A DNA stretch of 64,000 nucleotides, taken from the NCBI RefSeq assembly GCF_900094565.1, contig NZ_FMAF01000025.1, forward strand, positions 1-64,000, in the 5' to 3' direction. This document shows, in pieces, positions 26,576 to 35,477 of this stretch. Positions within the stretch are counted from its first letter, which is position 1. Every line of letters begins with the position of its first letter. A program made the position numbers and the translations under genes. The notes under the pieces are model-generated. The model had not been told where the DNA came from. It ran no database searches and was given only the letters and a program-made list of their open reading frames with translations. The DNA comes from Martinezella lusitana (GTDB lineage: Bacteria > Pseudomonadota > Alphaproteobacteria > Rhizobiales > Rhizobiaceae).

Positions 26576-26578
26576 TAT

Positions 26579-27556
26579 TCAGTCATCTTCGAGGACCTTG
26601 CGGTCGAGGAAGTCGTGGATCATCGGCGCCATCACATCCAGCTTGTCTTCCAGTGCAAAATGTCCGGTATCCAGAAGGTGCATCTCAGCGTCCGGAAGAT
26701 CACGAAGATAGGGATGCGCGCCTTCTGCCGGAAAGATCTTGTCATTCTTGCCCCAGACAATAAGGGTCGGCGGCTTGCGTTCGCGGAAGAAAGCCTGGAA
26801 CTGCGGGTAGAGCGGCACGTTGGTGCGATAGTCATAGAAAAGATCGAGTTGGATATCCTTGTTGCCGGGACGGTCGAGCAGTGCTTGATCGTGAACCCAG
26901 TTGTCGGGGCTAATGCGGCTCAGATCGCTCATGCCGTCCGTGTACTGGAACTTTGTTGTTTCCAGGGTGACAAGGCCAGAAAGCGCCTCGCGATTGTTCC
27001 TAGATCCATCGGCCCAATATTTCTTGATCGGGTCCCAAAATGCCGTCAGACCTTCCTCATAAGCATTTCCGTTCTGCACGACGAGGGCGCTGACGCGATC
27101 GGGATGTTTCAGGGCGAGGCGGTAGCCGACCGGGGCGCCGTAGTCCATGACATACAAGGCGTATTTTTTCGCACCGAGCTTGTCGAGCAATCCATCGACG
27201 AGATCGGCATAGTGACCGAATGTGTAGGCGAATTTTGTGTGGTCAGGAGCGTCGCTCTCGCCGAAGCCCGGATAGTCCGGCGCGATGACACGGTAGCGGT
27301 CCGCAAGCAGCGGGATCAAATTGCGGAACATGTGTGAAGACGTCGGAAAGCCATGCAGCAGTAAAAGCACCGGACCGTCCTTCGGACCCGCCTCACGATA
27401 AAAGATGTTCACACCGTCGACCGCAACGGTGCGGTAGTGGACGGTAACGGCAGCTTGCTGGATGGTTGTTGGCGTTTCAGCTGTTGCCGCTGCGGCCATG
27501 GACAGAGGAGCGAAGCTTGCGGTTGCGAGCAGCAGGGTCAAGATCAGACGTTTCAT
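26579..27556 (-). CDS. Exported alpha/beta hydrolase
   Basis: 325 residues from an ATG at 27556 with a GGAG site; a 44-residue longer frame has no ribosome site. A clear Sec signal peptide covers residues 3-25 (LILTLLLATASFAPLSMAAA). The hydrolase core has the oxyanion HGFP (69-72), PDYPGFGESDAP, the nucleophile-elbow segment YVMDYGAPVGYR (Asp 138) and the late His in LDTGHFALEDK. The Asp nucleophile suggests an epoxide hydrolase or dehalogenase-like enzyme. It lies 145 bases downstream of the HxlR regulator gene on the same strand. Confidence 0.87.
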   Translation of the reverse strand: MKRLILTLLLATASFAPLSMAAAATAETPTTIQQAAVTVHYRTVAVDGVNIFYREAGPKDGPVLLLLHGFPTSSHMFRNLIPLLADRYRVIAPDYPGFGESDAPDHTKFAYTFGHYADLVDGLLDKLGAKKYALYVMDYGAPVGYRLALKHPDRVSALVVQNGNAYEEGLTAFWDPIKKYWADGSRNNREALSGLVTLETTKFQYTDGMSDLSRISPDNWVHDQALLDRPGNKDIQLDLFYDYRTNVPLYPQFQAFFRERKPPTLIVWGKNDKIFPAEGAHPYLRDLPDAEMHLLDTGHFALEDKLDVMAPMIHDFLDRKVLEDD

Positions 27557-27700
27557 GGCGGGTCTCCTTCGGGTTTGTGCGCCAGCACCGACTGGCTTGG
27601 AGACCAACATATCCAGCGTCGCGAAAACGATAATCCGTTCAATGCGGAAGTGATAATTGCGGTGGATGTAACAATCACTGCAGTTCACGAAAACTTGGAC

Positions 27701-28039
27701 CTACTGGCCAGTTGCAGCATCCGAGCCAATTTTTCCCCTGAACGCCCGCCCCCAGTCCCGCATGGCCAACATGACGGGTGTTAGCGTTTTGCCGAATTCG
27801 GACAGGGCATACTCCACTCTAGGCGGGACCTCCGCGAAGACCGTGCGCTCGACAATCCCATGCGCTTCAAGTTGTCGAAGCTGGATTGTCAGAGAGCGTT
27901 GGCTGGGATCTCCCACTAGGCGCCGCAGTTCGCCAAACCGGCGGGGGCCATCCAAGAGCCGGAAGATAATCATCGGCTTCCACTTTCCACCAAGCACATC
28001 GACCGTGATTTCCACCGCACATCGATCGATGACATCCAT
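27701..28039 (-). CDS. HxlR-family transcriptional regulator
   Basis: 112 residues with the HxlR pattern. The N-terminus is DRCAVEITVDVLGGKWKPMI, with a Cys three residues from the start of the conserved core. The winged helix follows (GPRRFGELRRLVGDPSQRSLT, then LEAHGIVERTVFAEVPPRVEY, split at residue boundaries). HxlR/YodB/HypR proteins often sense quinones, aldehydes or hypochlorite through that Cys. It diverges from a quinone reductase gene, with an inverted repeat between them, which fits quinone/electrophile-responsive control. Confidence 0.9.
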   Translation of the reverse strand: MDVIDRCAVEITVDVLGGKWKPMIIFRLLDGPRRFGELRRLVGDPSQRSLTIQLRQLEAHGIVERTVFAEVPPRVEYALSEFGKTLTPVMLAMRDWGRAFRGKIGSDAATGQ

Positions 28040-28072
28040 AGCGAAGATCCAAGAGTGTACTTTTTATACCTA

Positions 28073-28091
28073 TAGGCAAAAATATTGCCTA
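28073..28091. promoter_or_regulatory. Likely HxlR operator
   Basis: TAGGCAAAAATATTGCCTA is a perfect 7-bp inverted repeat with a 5-bp A/T spacer. It lies 33 bases upstream of the hxlR-type start (28039) and 61 bases upstream of the quinone reductase start (28153). Its size, symmetry and placement in the divergent region suit a dimeric HxlR-family regulator. Confidence 0.6.
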
Positions 28092-28152
28092 CTTGCAACA
28101 CGATGATCAGCCTCGGTAGGTGGACGGCATATCGAACGAGAGGAATCTGCCC

Positions 28153-29139
28153 ATGAGAGCTGCATTTTACGACCGGCAGGGTTCAGCGCGGGACGTCCTG
28201 CAAATCGGCTTTCTGCCCGATCCCGAACCACAGTGTGGCGAAGTGCGGGTCAAGGTAGCAGTATCCGGTCTCAATCCGTCGGATGTAAAAAACCGCACCG
28301 GCTTTACCGGAGCGCCAATGCCCTTTGCCCGTATCGTCCCCCATCAGGATGCCGCGGGAACAATCGACAAGGTCGGGTCAGGGGTGCTGAACACCCTCAT
28401 CGGTGAACGGGTGTGGGTGTACAAAGCGCAGACCGGCAAGGCATTCGGATCTGCCGCCGAATACGTGGTTGTGCCCGCCGCTCATGTGGTAAGGCTTGCG
28501 GATTCTGTCTCATTCGACACCGGTGCGTGTCTTGGCGTCGCTGCCATGACCGCGCATCGCTGCCTGTTCGCGGATGGTGATCTTCGAGGCAAGCGCGTGT
28601 TGGTCCAGGGAGGTGCGGGCGCCGTCGGTAACGCAGCCATTCTTCTTGCCAAATGGGCAGGCGCCTGGGTGGCCGCGACGGTCGGGCGCGACGAGCAGGC
28701 CGAGGTCGCCGGCGCCGCAGGTGCCGACCTGGTCATCAACCGGCATGAGGAAAACATCGCCGAAAAAGTCAAAGCCGCAACCAACGGCCAGGGCGTCGAG
28801 CACATCGTCGATGTCGATCTCGTGGCCAATATCGACGTTGCGGTCGCGTGCCTCGCTCGAGATGGCATTGCCGCGGCCTACGCGACCGAAGATGCGGGGG
28901 CGAGGCTGTCGATCCCGTTTATTCCGGCGTTGCGCGGCGGCTTGGCCTTTCGCTTCGTTTATTTCTACACCATGCCCGAGGTGAGCTTGCAAAAGGCGGC
29001 TGATGAAATCGCCGCCTGCGCAGCGTCCGGCGCTTACAGACCGACGATTGCCATGAAACTGCCGCTGGACCAGATTGTGGACGCGCATGAAGCGCAGGAA
29101 AACGGCAAAACCATCGGGAAAATCTTGATCGAGCTGTGA
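28153..29139 (+). CDS. NADPH:quinone reductase-like MDR enzyme
   Basis: 328 residues from an ATG at 28153 with a GAGG site. It is a zinc-free medium-chain dehydrogenase of the zeta-crystallin/QOR type: PHQDAAGTIDKVGSGV in the catalytic domain and VLVQGGAGAVGNAAILLAKW as the NADPH-binding motif. The zinc-ligand Cys residues of alcohol dehydrogenases are absent. It would reduce quinones or enones. It is divergent from the hxlR-type gene, which probably controls it. Confidence 0.9.
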   Translation: MRAAFYDRQGSARDVLQIGFLPDPEPQCGEVRVKVAVSGLNPSDVKNRTGFTGAPMPFARIVPHQDAAGTIDKVGSGVLNTLIGERVWVYKAQTGKAFGSAAEYVVVPAAHVVRLADSVSFDTGACLGVAAMTAHRCLFADGDLRGKRVLVQGGAGAVGNAAILLAKWAGAWVAATVGRDEQAEVAGAAGADLVINRHEENIAEKVKAATNGQGVEHIVDVDLVANIDVAVACLARDGIAAAYATEDAGARLSIPFIPALRGGLAFRFVYFYTMPEVSLQKAADEIAACAASGAYRPTIAMKLPLDQIVDAHEAQENGKTIGKILIEL

Positions 29140-29154
29140 TCGATCATTCCCAGC

Positions 29155-30045
29155 TCAGTTCAATAACCGGTTTTCCCGTAGGCGTTTGGCTGCCATATCG
29201 ACGAAAGCCCGAACCTTGGCGGGCGCATGCCGTCCTTCCGGGTGGAGAATGTGGATGGGCATTGGCGGCTCTTCATAGTCGCTGAGCACGATCTGCAATT
29301 CCCCCGCCATGAGAGCCGGGCCGATCTGGTAGTGCAGGACTCGGGTTAGTCCCCAGCCTGAACGGGCGGCCGTGATGACGGCGTCGTTGGTGTTGCATTG
29401 TAGAAGCGGGTCGATGGTCACCCGCTGATCGTTTGCGAAACGCCATTCAGGCGAGGCCCAGGCGCTTGTGGAGGCGGCAACGCGATGATTCTTGAGGTCG
29501 GCCGGCGTGGTTGGAACGCCGTGGCTCTCGAAATAACTCGGGGAACCACAAATCACATGCCGTACCGCGCCGACCTTGATCGCGGAGAAACCAGAATCCC
29601 GTAGGTGGCCGATGCGAACCGCGACGTCCACCCCTTCTTCGACCATGTTGACGGGGCGATCGATGAACAGGGTCCTGGCGTGGATGGCCGGATAGGCATT
29701 CAGGAACTCGGTTACGATGGGCAGCACATACATCTGCCCGAACAATGCCGAGGCGGTGATGGCCAGCGTACCGGTTGGAGTGGCATAGGAGCCACCCGCA
29801 GCAGCCTCCGCTTCGGCGATATCCGCCAATATTCGGCGGCAATCCTCGAAATACCGTGTGCCTGCCTCCGTCATCTTGACGGAGCGTGTGGTGCGAACGA
29901 ACAGGCGGGCGCCAATGAGATCTTCAAGCGCTGCGACCGCGCGGGTGACCGCCGGTGCACTCATGTGCATGTGGCGCGCGGTATCCGCAAAACTTCCGGT
30001 CTCCGCAACTTTGGCGAAAATCCGCATTGCCTGCCATCGATCCAT
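29155..30045 (-). CDS. LysR-family transcriptional regulator
   Basis: 296 residues. The N-terminal winged helix (MRIFAKVAETGSFADTARHM, then HMSAPAVTRAVAALEDLIGA) is followed by the RTTRSVKMTEAG linker. A periplasmic-binding-like effector domain follows (GHLRDSGFSAIKVG, WGLTRVLHYQIGPALMAGEL). It belongs to the CrgA/PecT-like branch with an amphipathic C-terminus. It lies convergent to the quinone reductase gene and just downstream of the GST/ferredoxin-reductase cluster; which one it controls is not evident. Confidence 0.92.
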   Translation of the reverse strand: MDRWQAMRIFAKVAETGSFADTARHMHMSAPAVTRAVAALEDLIGARLFVRTTRSVKMTEAGTRYFEDCRRILADIAEAEAAAGGSYATPTGTLAITASALFGQMYVLPIVTEFLNAYPAIHARTLFIDRPVNMVEEGVDVAVRIGHLRDSGFSAIKVGAVRHVICGSPSYFESHGVPTTPADLKNHRVAASTSAWASPEWRFANDQRVTIDPLLQCNTNDAVITAARSGWGLTRVLHYQIGPALMAGELQIVLSDYEEPPMPIHILHPEGRHAPAKVRAFVDMAAKRLRENRLLN

Positions 30046-30182
30046 TCGCCCCTCAAAGATTGCTCGTTGCTCTCACGCGACCGTCGGCCGGAAATGTATC
30101 AATCCCGAAACAGATCGAGCAAGACCATTTCGAGATTGATACCAATGACATGACTGGAAATGTCACGAAAGCTTGGCGGTGG

Positions 30183-30500
30183 CTATGCGGATCGCAACAG
30201 AGATTGGTCCCTATACGACACCACCAGTTTTTCGATGTCGGCATAGGTTTGGGCGTCGATACCGGCTTTCGAGGCCCGCTCGCGGTGCTTGGCGGTTGGT
30301 TCGAGCGCCACGGCTATCGCTCTGGAGAGCTGAAAATCGAAGCTCGAGCCCTTGCGGGCCATATCGATTTCAGCCCCAGTCATGCCGAGCGCCTTGGCGT
30401 CTTTTTCCTGCTGTTGGACAAAAATGGGATCGCCGCGTCCGGCGGTAAGCGCGAGCTCGATCGACAGCCGTGCCCGCACATCAAGCTTGAACCCTGCCAT
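30183..30500 (-). CDS. AhpD/CMD-like protein without catalytic cysteines
   Basis: 105 residues. The helical pattern (LDVRARLSIELALTAGRGDP, then ALGMTGAEIDMA and SRAIAVALE) resembles the carboxymuconolactone-decarboxylase/AhpD fold. The CxxC pair and active His are missing: there is not a single Cys in it. It may be a structural or regulatory relative of the CxxC enzyme encoded two genes upstream. It is the last gene of the leftward cluster that begins with the glutathione transferase. Confidence 0.5.
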   Translation of the reverse strand: MAGFKLDVRARLSIELALTAGRGDPIFVQQQEKDAKALGMTGAEIDMARKGSSFDFQLSRAIAVALEPTAKHRERASKAGIDAQTYADIEKLVVSYRDQSLLRSA

Positions 30501-30530
30501 GGTGGCGGCCTCCTTGATCTGGACCCGGCG

Positions 30531-30995
30531 TTAGAAGCCGAAGTCGCTGAGGCCCGGGTGATCGTCCGGCCGGCGGCCGAGCGGCCAGCGGAACTTGCGC
30601 TCGGCTTCCGCAATTGGATGCTCATTGATGCTTGCATGGCGCGCGCGCATCAGCCCGTCCTCTGCGAATTCCCAGTTCTCGTTGCCGTAGGCCCGAAACC
30701 ACTGGCCACTGTCGTCACGGTACTCGTAAGCATAGCGAACAGCGATACGGTTGCCTTGGAAGGCCCAAATCTCCTTGATCAGACGATAGTCGAGCTCCCG
30801 GTTCCACTTGCGCGTCAGGAAGGCTTCAGCCTCGGCGCGGCTGGTAACGAACTCGGCGCGATTGCGCCAGCGCGTATCGACGGTGTAGGCCTGCGCCACC
30901 TTGGCGGGATCGCGGCTGTTCCAGCCGTCTTCGGCAAGGCGAACCTTCTCGATGGCAGTCTGTTCATTGAATGGAGGAAGTGGTGGACGAGACAT
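30531..30995 (-). CDS. DUF1348/NTF2-like protein
   Basis: 154 residues from an ATG at 30995; a longer frame has no ribosome site. The sequence matches the DUF1348 (SnoaL/NTF2-like) family: EDGWNSRDPAKVAQAYTVDT near the N-terminus, RAEAEAFLTRKWNRELDYRL in the middle and EFAEDGLMRARHASINEHPI near the end. Function is unknown, but the family is often found next to AhpD-like and oxidoreductase genes, as here. Confidence 0.85.
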   Translation of the reverse strand: MSRPPLPPFNEQTAIEKVRLAEDGWNSRDPAKVAQAYTVDTRWRNRAEFVTSRAEAEAFLTRKWNRELDYRLIKEIWAFQGNRIAVRYAYEYRDDSGQWFRAYGNENWEFAEDGLMRARHASINEHPIAEAERKFRWPLGRRPDDHPGLSDFGF

Positions 30996-31062
30996 GGGTC
31001 GGTTCCTTAAAGGTTTGGAAGTGGATTGGGGGTGGCCGCCGTCGGCGACCACCGTCCGTTAT

Positions 31063-31611
31063 TCATGCAGCGAGGCGGTCGATACGGGGGAAGTCGATTT
31101 CAGTTCCCAAGGCTTCGTTGACATAATTGGTGAAGGTGTTGAGCGCGACATGCGCAATGATCTCGAGGATATCAGCATCGCTGTAGCCGGCGGCGCGAAC
31201 CTTTTCGATTTCGCCTGCTGCCACGGAGCCGCGGGCGTCGACAAGGGCGCGAGCGAATTCGACCGCGGCGGCGGCCTTCGGATCAGTCGAGGTGCCGCGG
31301 CGGTTCGCTTCGATCTCGCTCTCGTCCAGCCGGGCGAATTTTGTGGCGGTGTAGGTGTGTGCGGACAGGCAGTAATCGCAGCCATTGGCCTCGGCCATGG
31401 TGAGTGCAATCCGCTCGCGGGTGGCTGGGGCAAGCTTGCCCTTCGCCAATGCGCTCTGAAGGCCCGTCAGTCCGTTCAAAGCGGCCGGGCTGTTTGAGAC
31501 CAGACGGAAGATATTCGGCACGGAGCCGATCTGCTTCTGGATGGTTTCAAGTATAGGACGGGACGCTTCCGGTGCATCATTGATCGTGGCGGGTGTGGGA
31601 ATATGTGACAT
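31063..31611 (-). CDS. AhpD-like peroxidase-related enzyme (carboxymuconolactone decarboxylase family)
   Basis: 182 residues with the AhpD active motif: Glu-Ala-Asn-Gly then CDYCLSAH (Cys 78, Cys 81, His 85). The peroxidase-related enzymes of this length use the two Cys for peroxide or redox chemistry. It lies between the PNPOx/ferredoxin-reductase fusion gene and the DUF1348 gene on the same strand, so a role in peroxide or electrophile handling with these partners is likely. Confidence 0.9.
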   Translation of the reverse strand: MSHIPTPATINDAPEASRPILETIQKQIGSVPNIFRLVSNSPAALNGLTGLQSALAKGKLAPATRERIALTMAEANGCDYCLSAHTYTATKFARLDESEIEANRRGTSTDPKAAAAVEFARALVDARGSVAAGEIEKVRAAGYSDADILEIIAHVALNTFTNYVNEALGTEIDFPRIDRLAA

Positions 31612-31738
31612 TTCTATCTCCTTGATTTGGTTGCGAAAGGCTGTCCCTTCGTCATAATGAGGATGCTCTGGTATTGCCTTGTGGTGAACGTCGAAAAGGC
31701 GGAAGATACTCTTGCGTCAAGCGCATCAATGCGGCGTG

Positions 31739-33805
31739 TCAGAGTTCGAGCTGGATGCGGTTTTCCTCATCAGTCTCCTGCTGTGCCGGAACGGCGCAGC
31801 ACAACAGCACTTCGCCTTCGCCAATCGCTGCCGTCGGTTCCTTGACGTAAGTCACCGCGCCCTTGGTGAGCCTTGTGCGGCATGTTCCGCATGTGCCCTC
31901 CCGGCAGCTGAATTCCGGGTTCAGGCCGCGGGATTCCGCCAGCTCCAGCAGCGTGCCGGCTTCAGGCGTCCAGCGCGCTTCCTTCATCGATCCCATGAAG
32001 GCGACGGGCACTGGCCTGGTAGATGGTGGCCGGCGCGCGGGAACGGTCACTCCGGCGTCGAGGGTTCGTTTCAAGGAGGACGGGCCGAACGCCTCTGCGT
32101 GAATCCGGCCATCGGCGATATTGTAGCCTCGCAGCCCGTCATAGAGCGCCTGGGTGAACTGTGGTGGCCCGCAGACGTAGAAATCATAATCGTTGAACGG
32201 CAAGTGGCGGGACAGGAGCACCATGTCGATGTGCCCGATCGCATCGTAGTCAGCGAATTCTTCAGCACCGTTTGCGTCGCTCAAGACCCGGATCAGCTTG
32301 ACGGCACCCTGCGCCGCATCGACAAGCTCGGCGAGTTCCCGGTCGAACGGGCGCTCCCGCCTAGACCGGGCCGCATGAAATAGAATGACAGGCCTGATGC
32401 GCTGCTTGCGCAACCCCTCGTAAACGACGTGGCGCAGCATGGCGAGCATGGGTGTGATCCCGACGCCACCGGCGAGCAGTACGGCCGGGCGGGTCGCGCG
32501 GGCATCGATGGTGAAATCGCCGGCCGGCGCCCGCGCTTCGATCGTATCGCCGACGCGGATGGCGTCGTGCAGATACTTGGACACCAGTCCCTCGCGTTTG
32601 ACGCTGATGCGGTAGATGCCGTCGGACGGCGCCGCAGACAGAGTATAGGTTCGGATAACCGGCTTGTCGGCGCCTGGAATTCCAAGACGGATCGGCAGAT
32701 GCTGGCCAGCCACGTGCGGCAATAGCCCCGCCCCGTCGCCCGGCTGCAGATGAAACGAGCGGATCGAGGCGCTTTCGTCGACGATCTTCGTTACGGTCAG
32801 GACACGCCACTGGGTGGCAAGCTCCGCCGCACGCAGCCGGTCGGCGGCCTGCGCCCAGTCGCCGGTCATCAGCGAATTGGCCGACCATCCATTTTCCCTG
32901 AAGGTCCAGCGCAGCGCGAGTGCGTTGCGCCGGCGAACGACCCGGCGAGCCTTGAAGGTCCATAGTCGTTCAGCGCCCTGGAAGGCGGCGATCTCCGGCG
33001 AGTCGAGGATGACTTCGGCGTCGCCCGACATCTGCAGCATGTCGCCATTTGCATAATCGACGAAGAGAAGCCCGGCCTTGCCATTTAGCAGGATGTTGCC
33101 GAGCGTAGAAAAAAAGAGATTGCCATCGAAATCCGGAATTGTCAGTGTCCCATCCGCGGCAATGCGAACGAAGCCAGCCTTGCCACCCCGGTGGGACACA
33201 TCGACCTGACGGCGATCTTCGCGATCGACATAGGACGCCACGAAAAACGCATCTGCCGCTGTAACCATCGACCGCGCTTCAGCATCCAGTGCCGGCAGGT
33301 GCTCGACCGAGCCTGCGTATGGCTGGCCTGGCTCACGCACGAATTCGAATTCACGCAGCTGGATATAGCGTGGGCAGTTTCCAAAACTCTGGTCGACATC
33401 GACACAGACGCCCTCCGGTGAGCGGTAGACGATCCCGTTCATGCGGTTGCGACGCCGTGTGTGCATTTCCATGCCGAGCAAGCCGATCGGCTGTCCGTCC
33501 GAAACGCCTTCGCTTGCAGGATCGCTGGCATCGCTTCGGGCCGCGATCTCCAGAATGGTTGATGAAGGAGATGACATAAAGCCGGGGCGCCCTTCGAGGA
33601 AAGTTGCCCACGCATCGCCGCTTCCATCGACGCTGCCCAATACGATAAAGGGCAGCTGAGCATAGAAGTCGCGGTGTTGTTCCGGCATGAAATCACGGAT
33701 AACGCGCTGACCGACGGCGGCCATACGCTCAGCGACGCCAACCTTCTCCTGAATGAAGGTCTCACCTTCGTGCCAGACCGGCAGTGTCTTCAACATATCG
33801 CCCAT
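31739..33805 (-). CDS. PNPOx-like / ferredoxin reductase / 2Fe-2S ferredoxin fusion
   Basis: 688 residues from an ATG at 33805 with a GGGAG site. The first half is a pyridoxamine-phosphate-oxidase-like flavin domain (PGFMSSPSSTILEIAARSD, FDGNLFFSTLGNILLN). Then comes an FAD/NAD(P) ferredoxin-reductase module (FAD motif RTYTLSAAP, NAD motif LLAGGVGITPMLAML, C-terminal YVCGPPQF). The last 80 residues are a plant-type 2Fe-2S ferredoxin (SCREGTCGTCRTRL and CCAV). Electrons should run from NAD(P)H through FAD to the Fe-S centre and perhaps to the PNPOx flavin. The physiological substrate is unknown. Confidence 0.9.
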   Translation of the reverse strand: MGDMLKTLPVWHEGETFIQEKVGVAERMAAVGQRVIRDFMPEQHRDFYAQLPFIVLGSVDGSGDAWATFLEGRPGFMSSPSSTILEIAARSDASDPASEGVSDGQPIGLLGMEMHTRRRNRMNGIVYRSPEGVCVDVDQSFGNCPRYIQLREFEFVREPGQPYAGSVEHLPALDAEARSMVTAADAFFVASYVDREDRRQVDVSHRGGKAGFVRIAADGTLTIPDFDGNLFFSTLGNILLNGKAGLLFVDYANGDMLQMSGDAEVILDSPEIAAFQGAERLWTFKARRVVRRRNALALRWTFRENGWSANSLMTGDWAQAADRLRAAELATQWRVLTVTKIVDESASIRSFHLQPGDGAGLLPHVAGQHLPIRLGIPGADKPVIRTYTLSAAPSDGIYRISVKREGLVSKYLHDAIRVGDTIEARAPAGDFTIDARATRPAVLLAGGVGITPMLAMLRHVVYEGLRKQRIRPVILFHAARSRRERPFDRELAELVDAAQGAVKLIRVLSDANGAEEFADYDAIGHIDMVLLSRHLPFNDYDFYVCGPPQFTQALYDGLRGYNIADGRIHAEAFGPSSLKRTLDAGVTVPARRPPSTRPVPVAFMGSMKEARWTPEAGTLLELAESRGLNPEFSCREGTCGTCRTRLTKGAVTYVKEPTAAIGEGEVLLCCAVPAQQETDEENRIQLEL

Positions 33806-33864
33806 GTTCCGTCTCCCAAAAAAGAAGCACCGGGCGCGCGCCGTTGCACGCCCGGATCTCGCCT

Positions 33865-34479
33865 TCAAGCAGCCGCAAGGCCAACCGGCGTTTGAACGAA
33901 GGGGACGAAGCCCGGCAGGGCTTCGACACGGCGCAGATAAGCGTCGACCGCCGGATAGGCTGAAAGATCGACATTGCCTTCAGGCGCCCTGGCCACATAG
34001 CTGTAGATCGCCACATCCGCGATCGTCGGACCGGCACCAACCAGCCATTGGCGATCGGCCAGATGGCCTTCGAGCCTGCCGAGCAGCGTGTGGGCACGAC
34101 CGATCACTTCTTCAGGATTGAACTTGGCGCCAAAGACGGTGATCAGCCGTGCGGCTGCCGGACCGTAAGCGACTTCGCCGGCGGAAACCGACAGCCAACG
34201 CTGGACGGCGGCAGAGCCCTGCGCGTCCTCTGGAAGCCAATCGGTGCGGGATGCCTTTTTGGCGAGATAGACCAGAATGGCATTGCTGTCCGAGATGACA
34301 ACATCGCCGTCTACGAGCACCGGCACCTGGCCGAACGGGTTCAGCTTCAGGAATTCCGGCTTCTTGTGCGCGCCGGCCTTCAGATCGACCTCGACGAGTT
34401 CGTGCGGCAATCCAAGCAGCGAGACGAAGAGGCAAGCCCGGTGCGAATGTCCCGACAAGGGATGGTGATAAAGTTTCAT
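33865..34479 (-). CDS. Glutathione S-transferase
   Basis: 204 residues. The thioredoxin-like N-terminal domain is MKLYHHPLSGHSHRACLFVS, with the cis-Pro in GQVPVLVDGD and the glutathione-binding ISDSNAILVYLA segment. The helical C-terminal domain has the conserved GPTIADVAIYSYV capping motif. It begins the leftward cluster of GST, PNPOx/ferredoxin-reductase, AhpD-like and DUF1348 genes, which together look like electrophile or peroxide defence. Confidence 0.93.
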   Translation of the reverse strand: MKLYHHPLSGHSHRACLFVSLLGLPHELVEVDLKAGAHKKPEFLKLNPFGQVPVLVDGDVVISDSNAILVYLAKKASRTDWLPEDAQGSAAVQRWLSVSAGEVAYGPAAARLITVFGAKFNPEEVIGRAHTLLGRLEGHLADRQWLVGAGPTIADVAIYSYVARAPEGNVDLSAYPAVDAYLRRVEALPGFVPFVQTPVGLAAA

Positions 34480-34538
34480 GATGCGCTCCTGCGAAATTGT
34501 TGGACGGGTTCACTCCCAATCCGCATCTCGAAGGTGCC

Positions 34539-34733
34539 TCAACCGGTTGCCGATGAGAACGGCCGCGTTTCGCAGTTCATAATTACGGCTGACGCAATAA
34601 TCACCGGCGACTGCGCGGCTGTCATTCGCGCAGAGTCGACGGGAGCCGTCGGGTCGGTGGTAAGCAGCACCAGGTCCGCATCCAAAATGGGCGGCAACCG
34701 CCCTATCTCCACTGCCCATCCGAGCATCGTCAT
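34539..34733 (-). pseudogene. Amidohydrolase C-terminal remnant
   Basis: This frame contains AVEIGRLPPILDADLVLLTT DPTAPV in line with the C-terminal beta-strand pattern of amidohydrolase-family enzymes (xxGxLxPGxDADLVLLDxDP). Everything upstream that should carry the metal-binding TIM barrel is absent or in other frames. It is read as a decayed gene end between the GST gene and a truncated NmrA gene. Confidence 0.45.
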
Positions 34734-34897
34734 GCTGAAGCACGAAGACTGGCGCGGTCAGCAGAAGATCGCGGATCTGCGCGACGACGAAACGAATGGA
34801 TGCCGCCGCGTCTCCATTCTGTGCGGCAATGGCGGCGGGTTCCTGACGGAAGACCTGCGCCGGGCTGTCTCCCGCTCATGCCTGATCCGTCCCGGAC

Positions 34898-35475
34898 TTA
34901 CGCCTTGGTGGCGTTCTGTGCAGCCTCGAAGACTTGGCGCGCGGACGTCGTACCCTCTACGTGCTCTGTCCCCCCGGCTCCGAGGTCCATCCATCCTGCA
35001 TTCACGGCCTCAAACATTTCTTCGGCGGGTCCGGTGCGGCCCTTCGGGATACCAAATTGCTCGAACGCTTCCGCCCACCCAGCACGCGGAATTGCAAGGG
35101 CTTTCACGTCGAGCTTCAGGACTTCACCCAATTGCTCTGCGACTTCGTCCGCGCTGACCATCGAACCAAGCTCGATGACGCGCTGTCCTGACCAGGCTGG
35201 CACGGTCAAAAGCGTTGCGACCTCCGCGCCGATGTCGGTCGTCGCGACCATGGTCGATTTTCGGTCTGTCGGATTGTAGTACACCGGTAGCGTTCCGCCC
35301 TGGGCGACGTGCAAGCCATAAAGGAAGTTTTCGAAGAATCCGCCAGCGCGCACAAAGGTGACCGGAGACGTCAAGTTGCGAAAGCCCTGCTCCAGAAGCG
35401 ACAAGGCCGTGATCATCCCGAGTCCGCTGGTCCTGTCCGCACCCATCGATGAAAGCGCGACTGGGAGGCGTCACT
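34898..35475 (-). pseudogene. NmrA-type NAD(P)-binding protein, N-terminally truncated
   Basis: The frame contains VALSSMGADRTSGLGMITAL and SPVTFVRAGGFFENFLYGL, typical of the middle of NmrA/HSCARG-like atypical SDRs, and continues to a normal C-terminus. The N-terminal Rossmann part (about 100 residues with the GxxGxxG motif) is missing: a stop lies near 35478, immediately before the homologous region. The ATG at 35446 is inside the fold and unlikely to be a true start. It is a truncated copy, probably made by the same rearrangements that left the neighbouring fragments. Confidence 0.65.
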
Positions 35476-35477
35476 CG

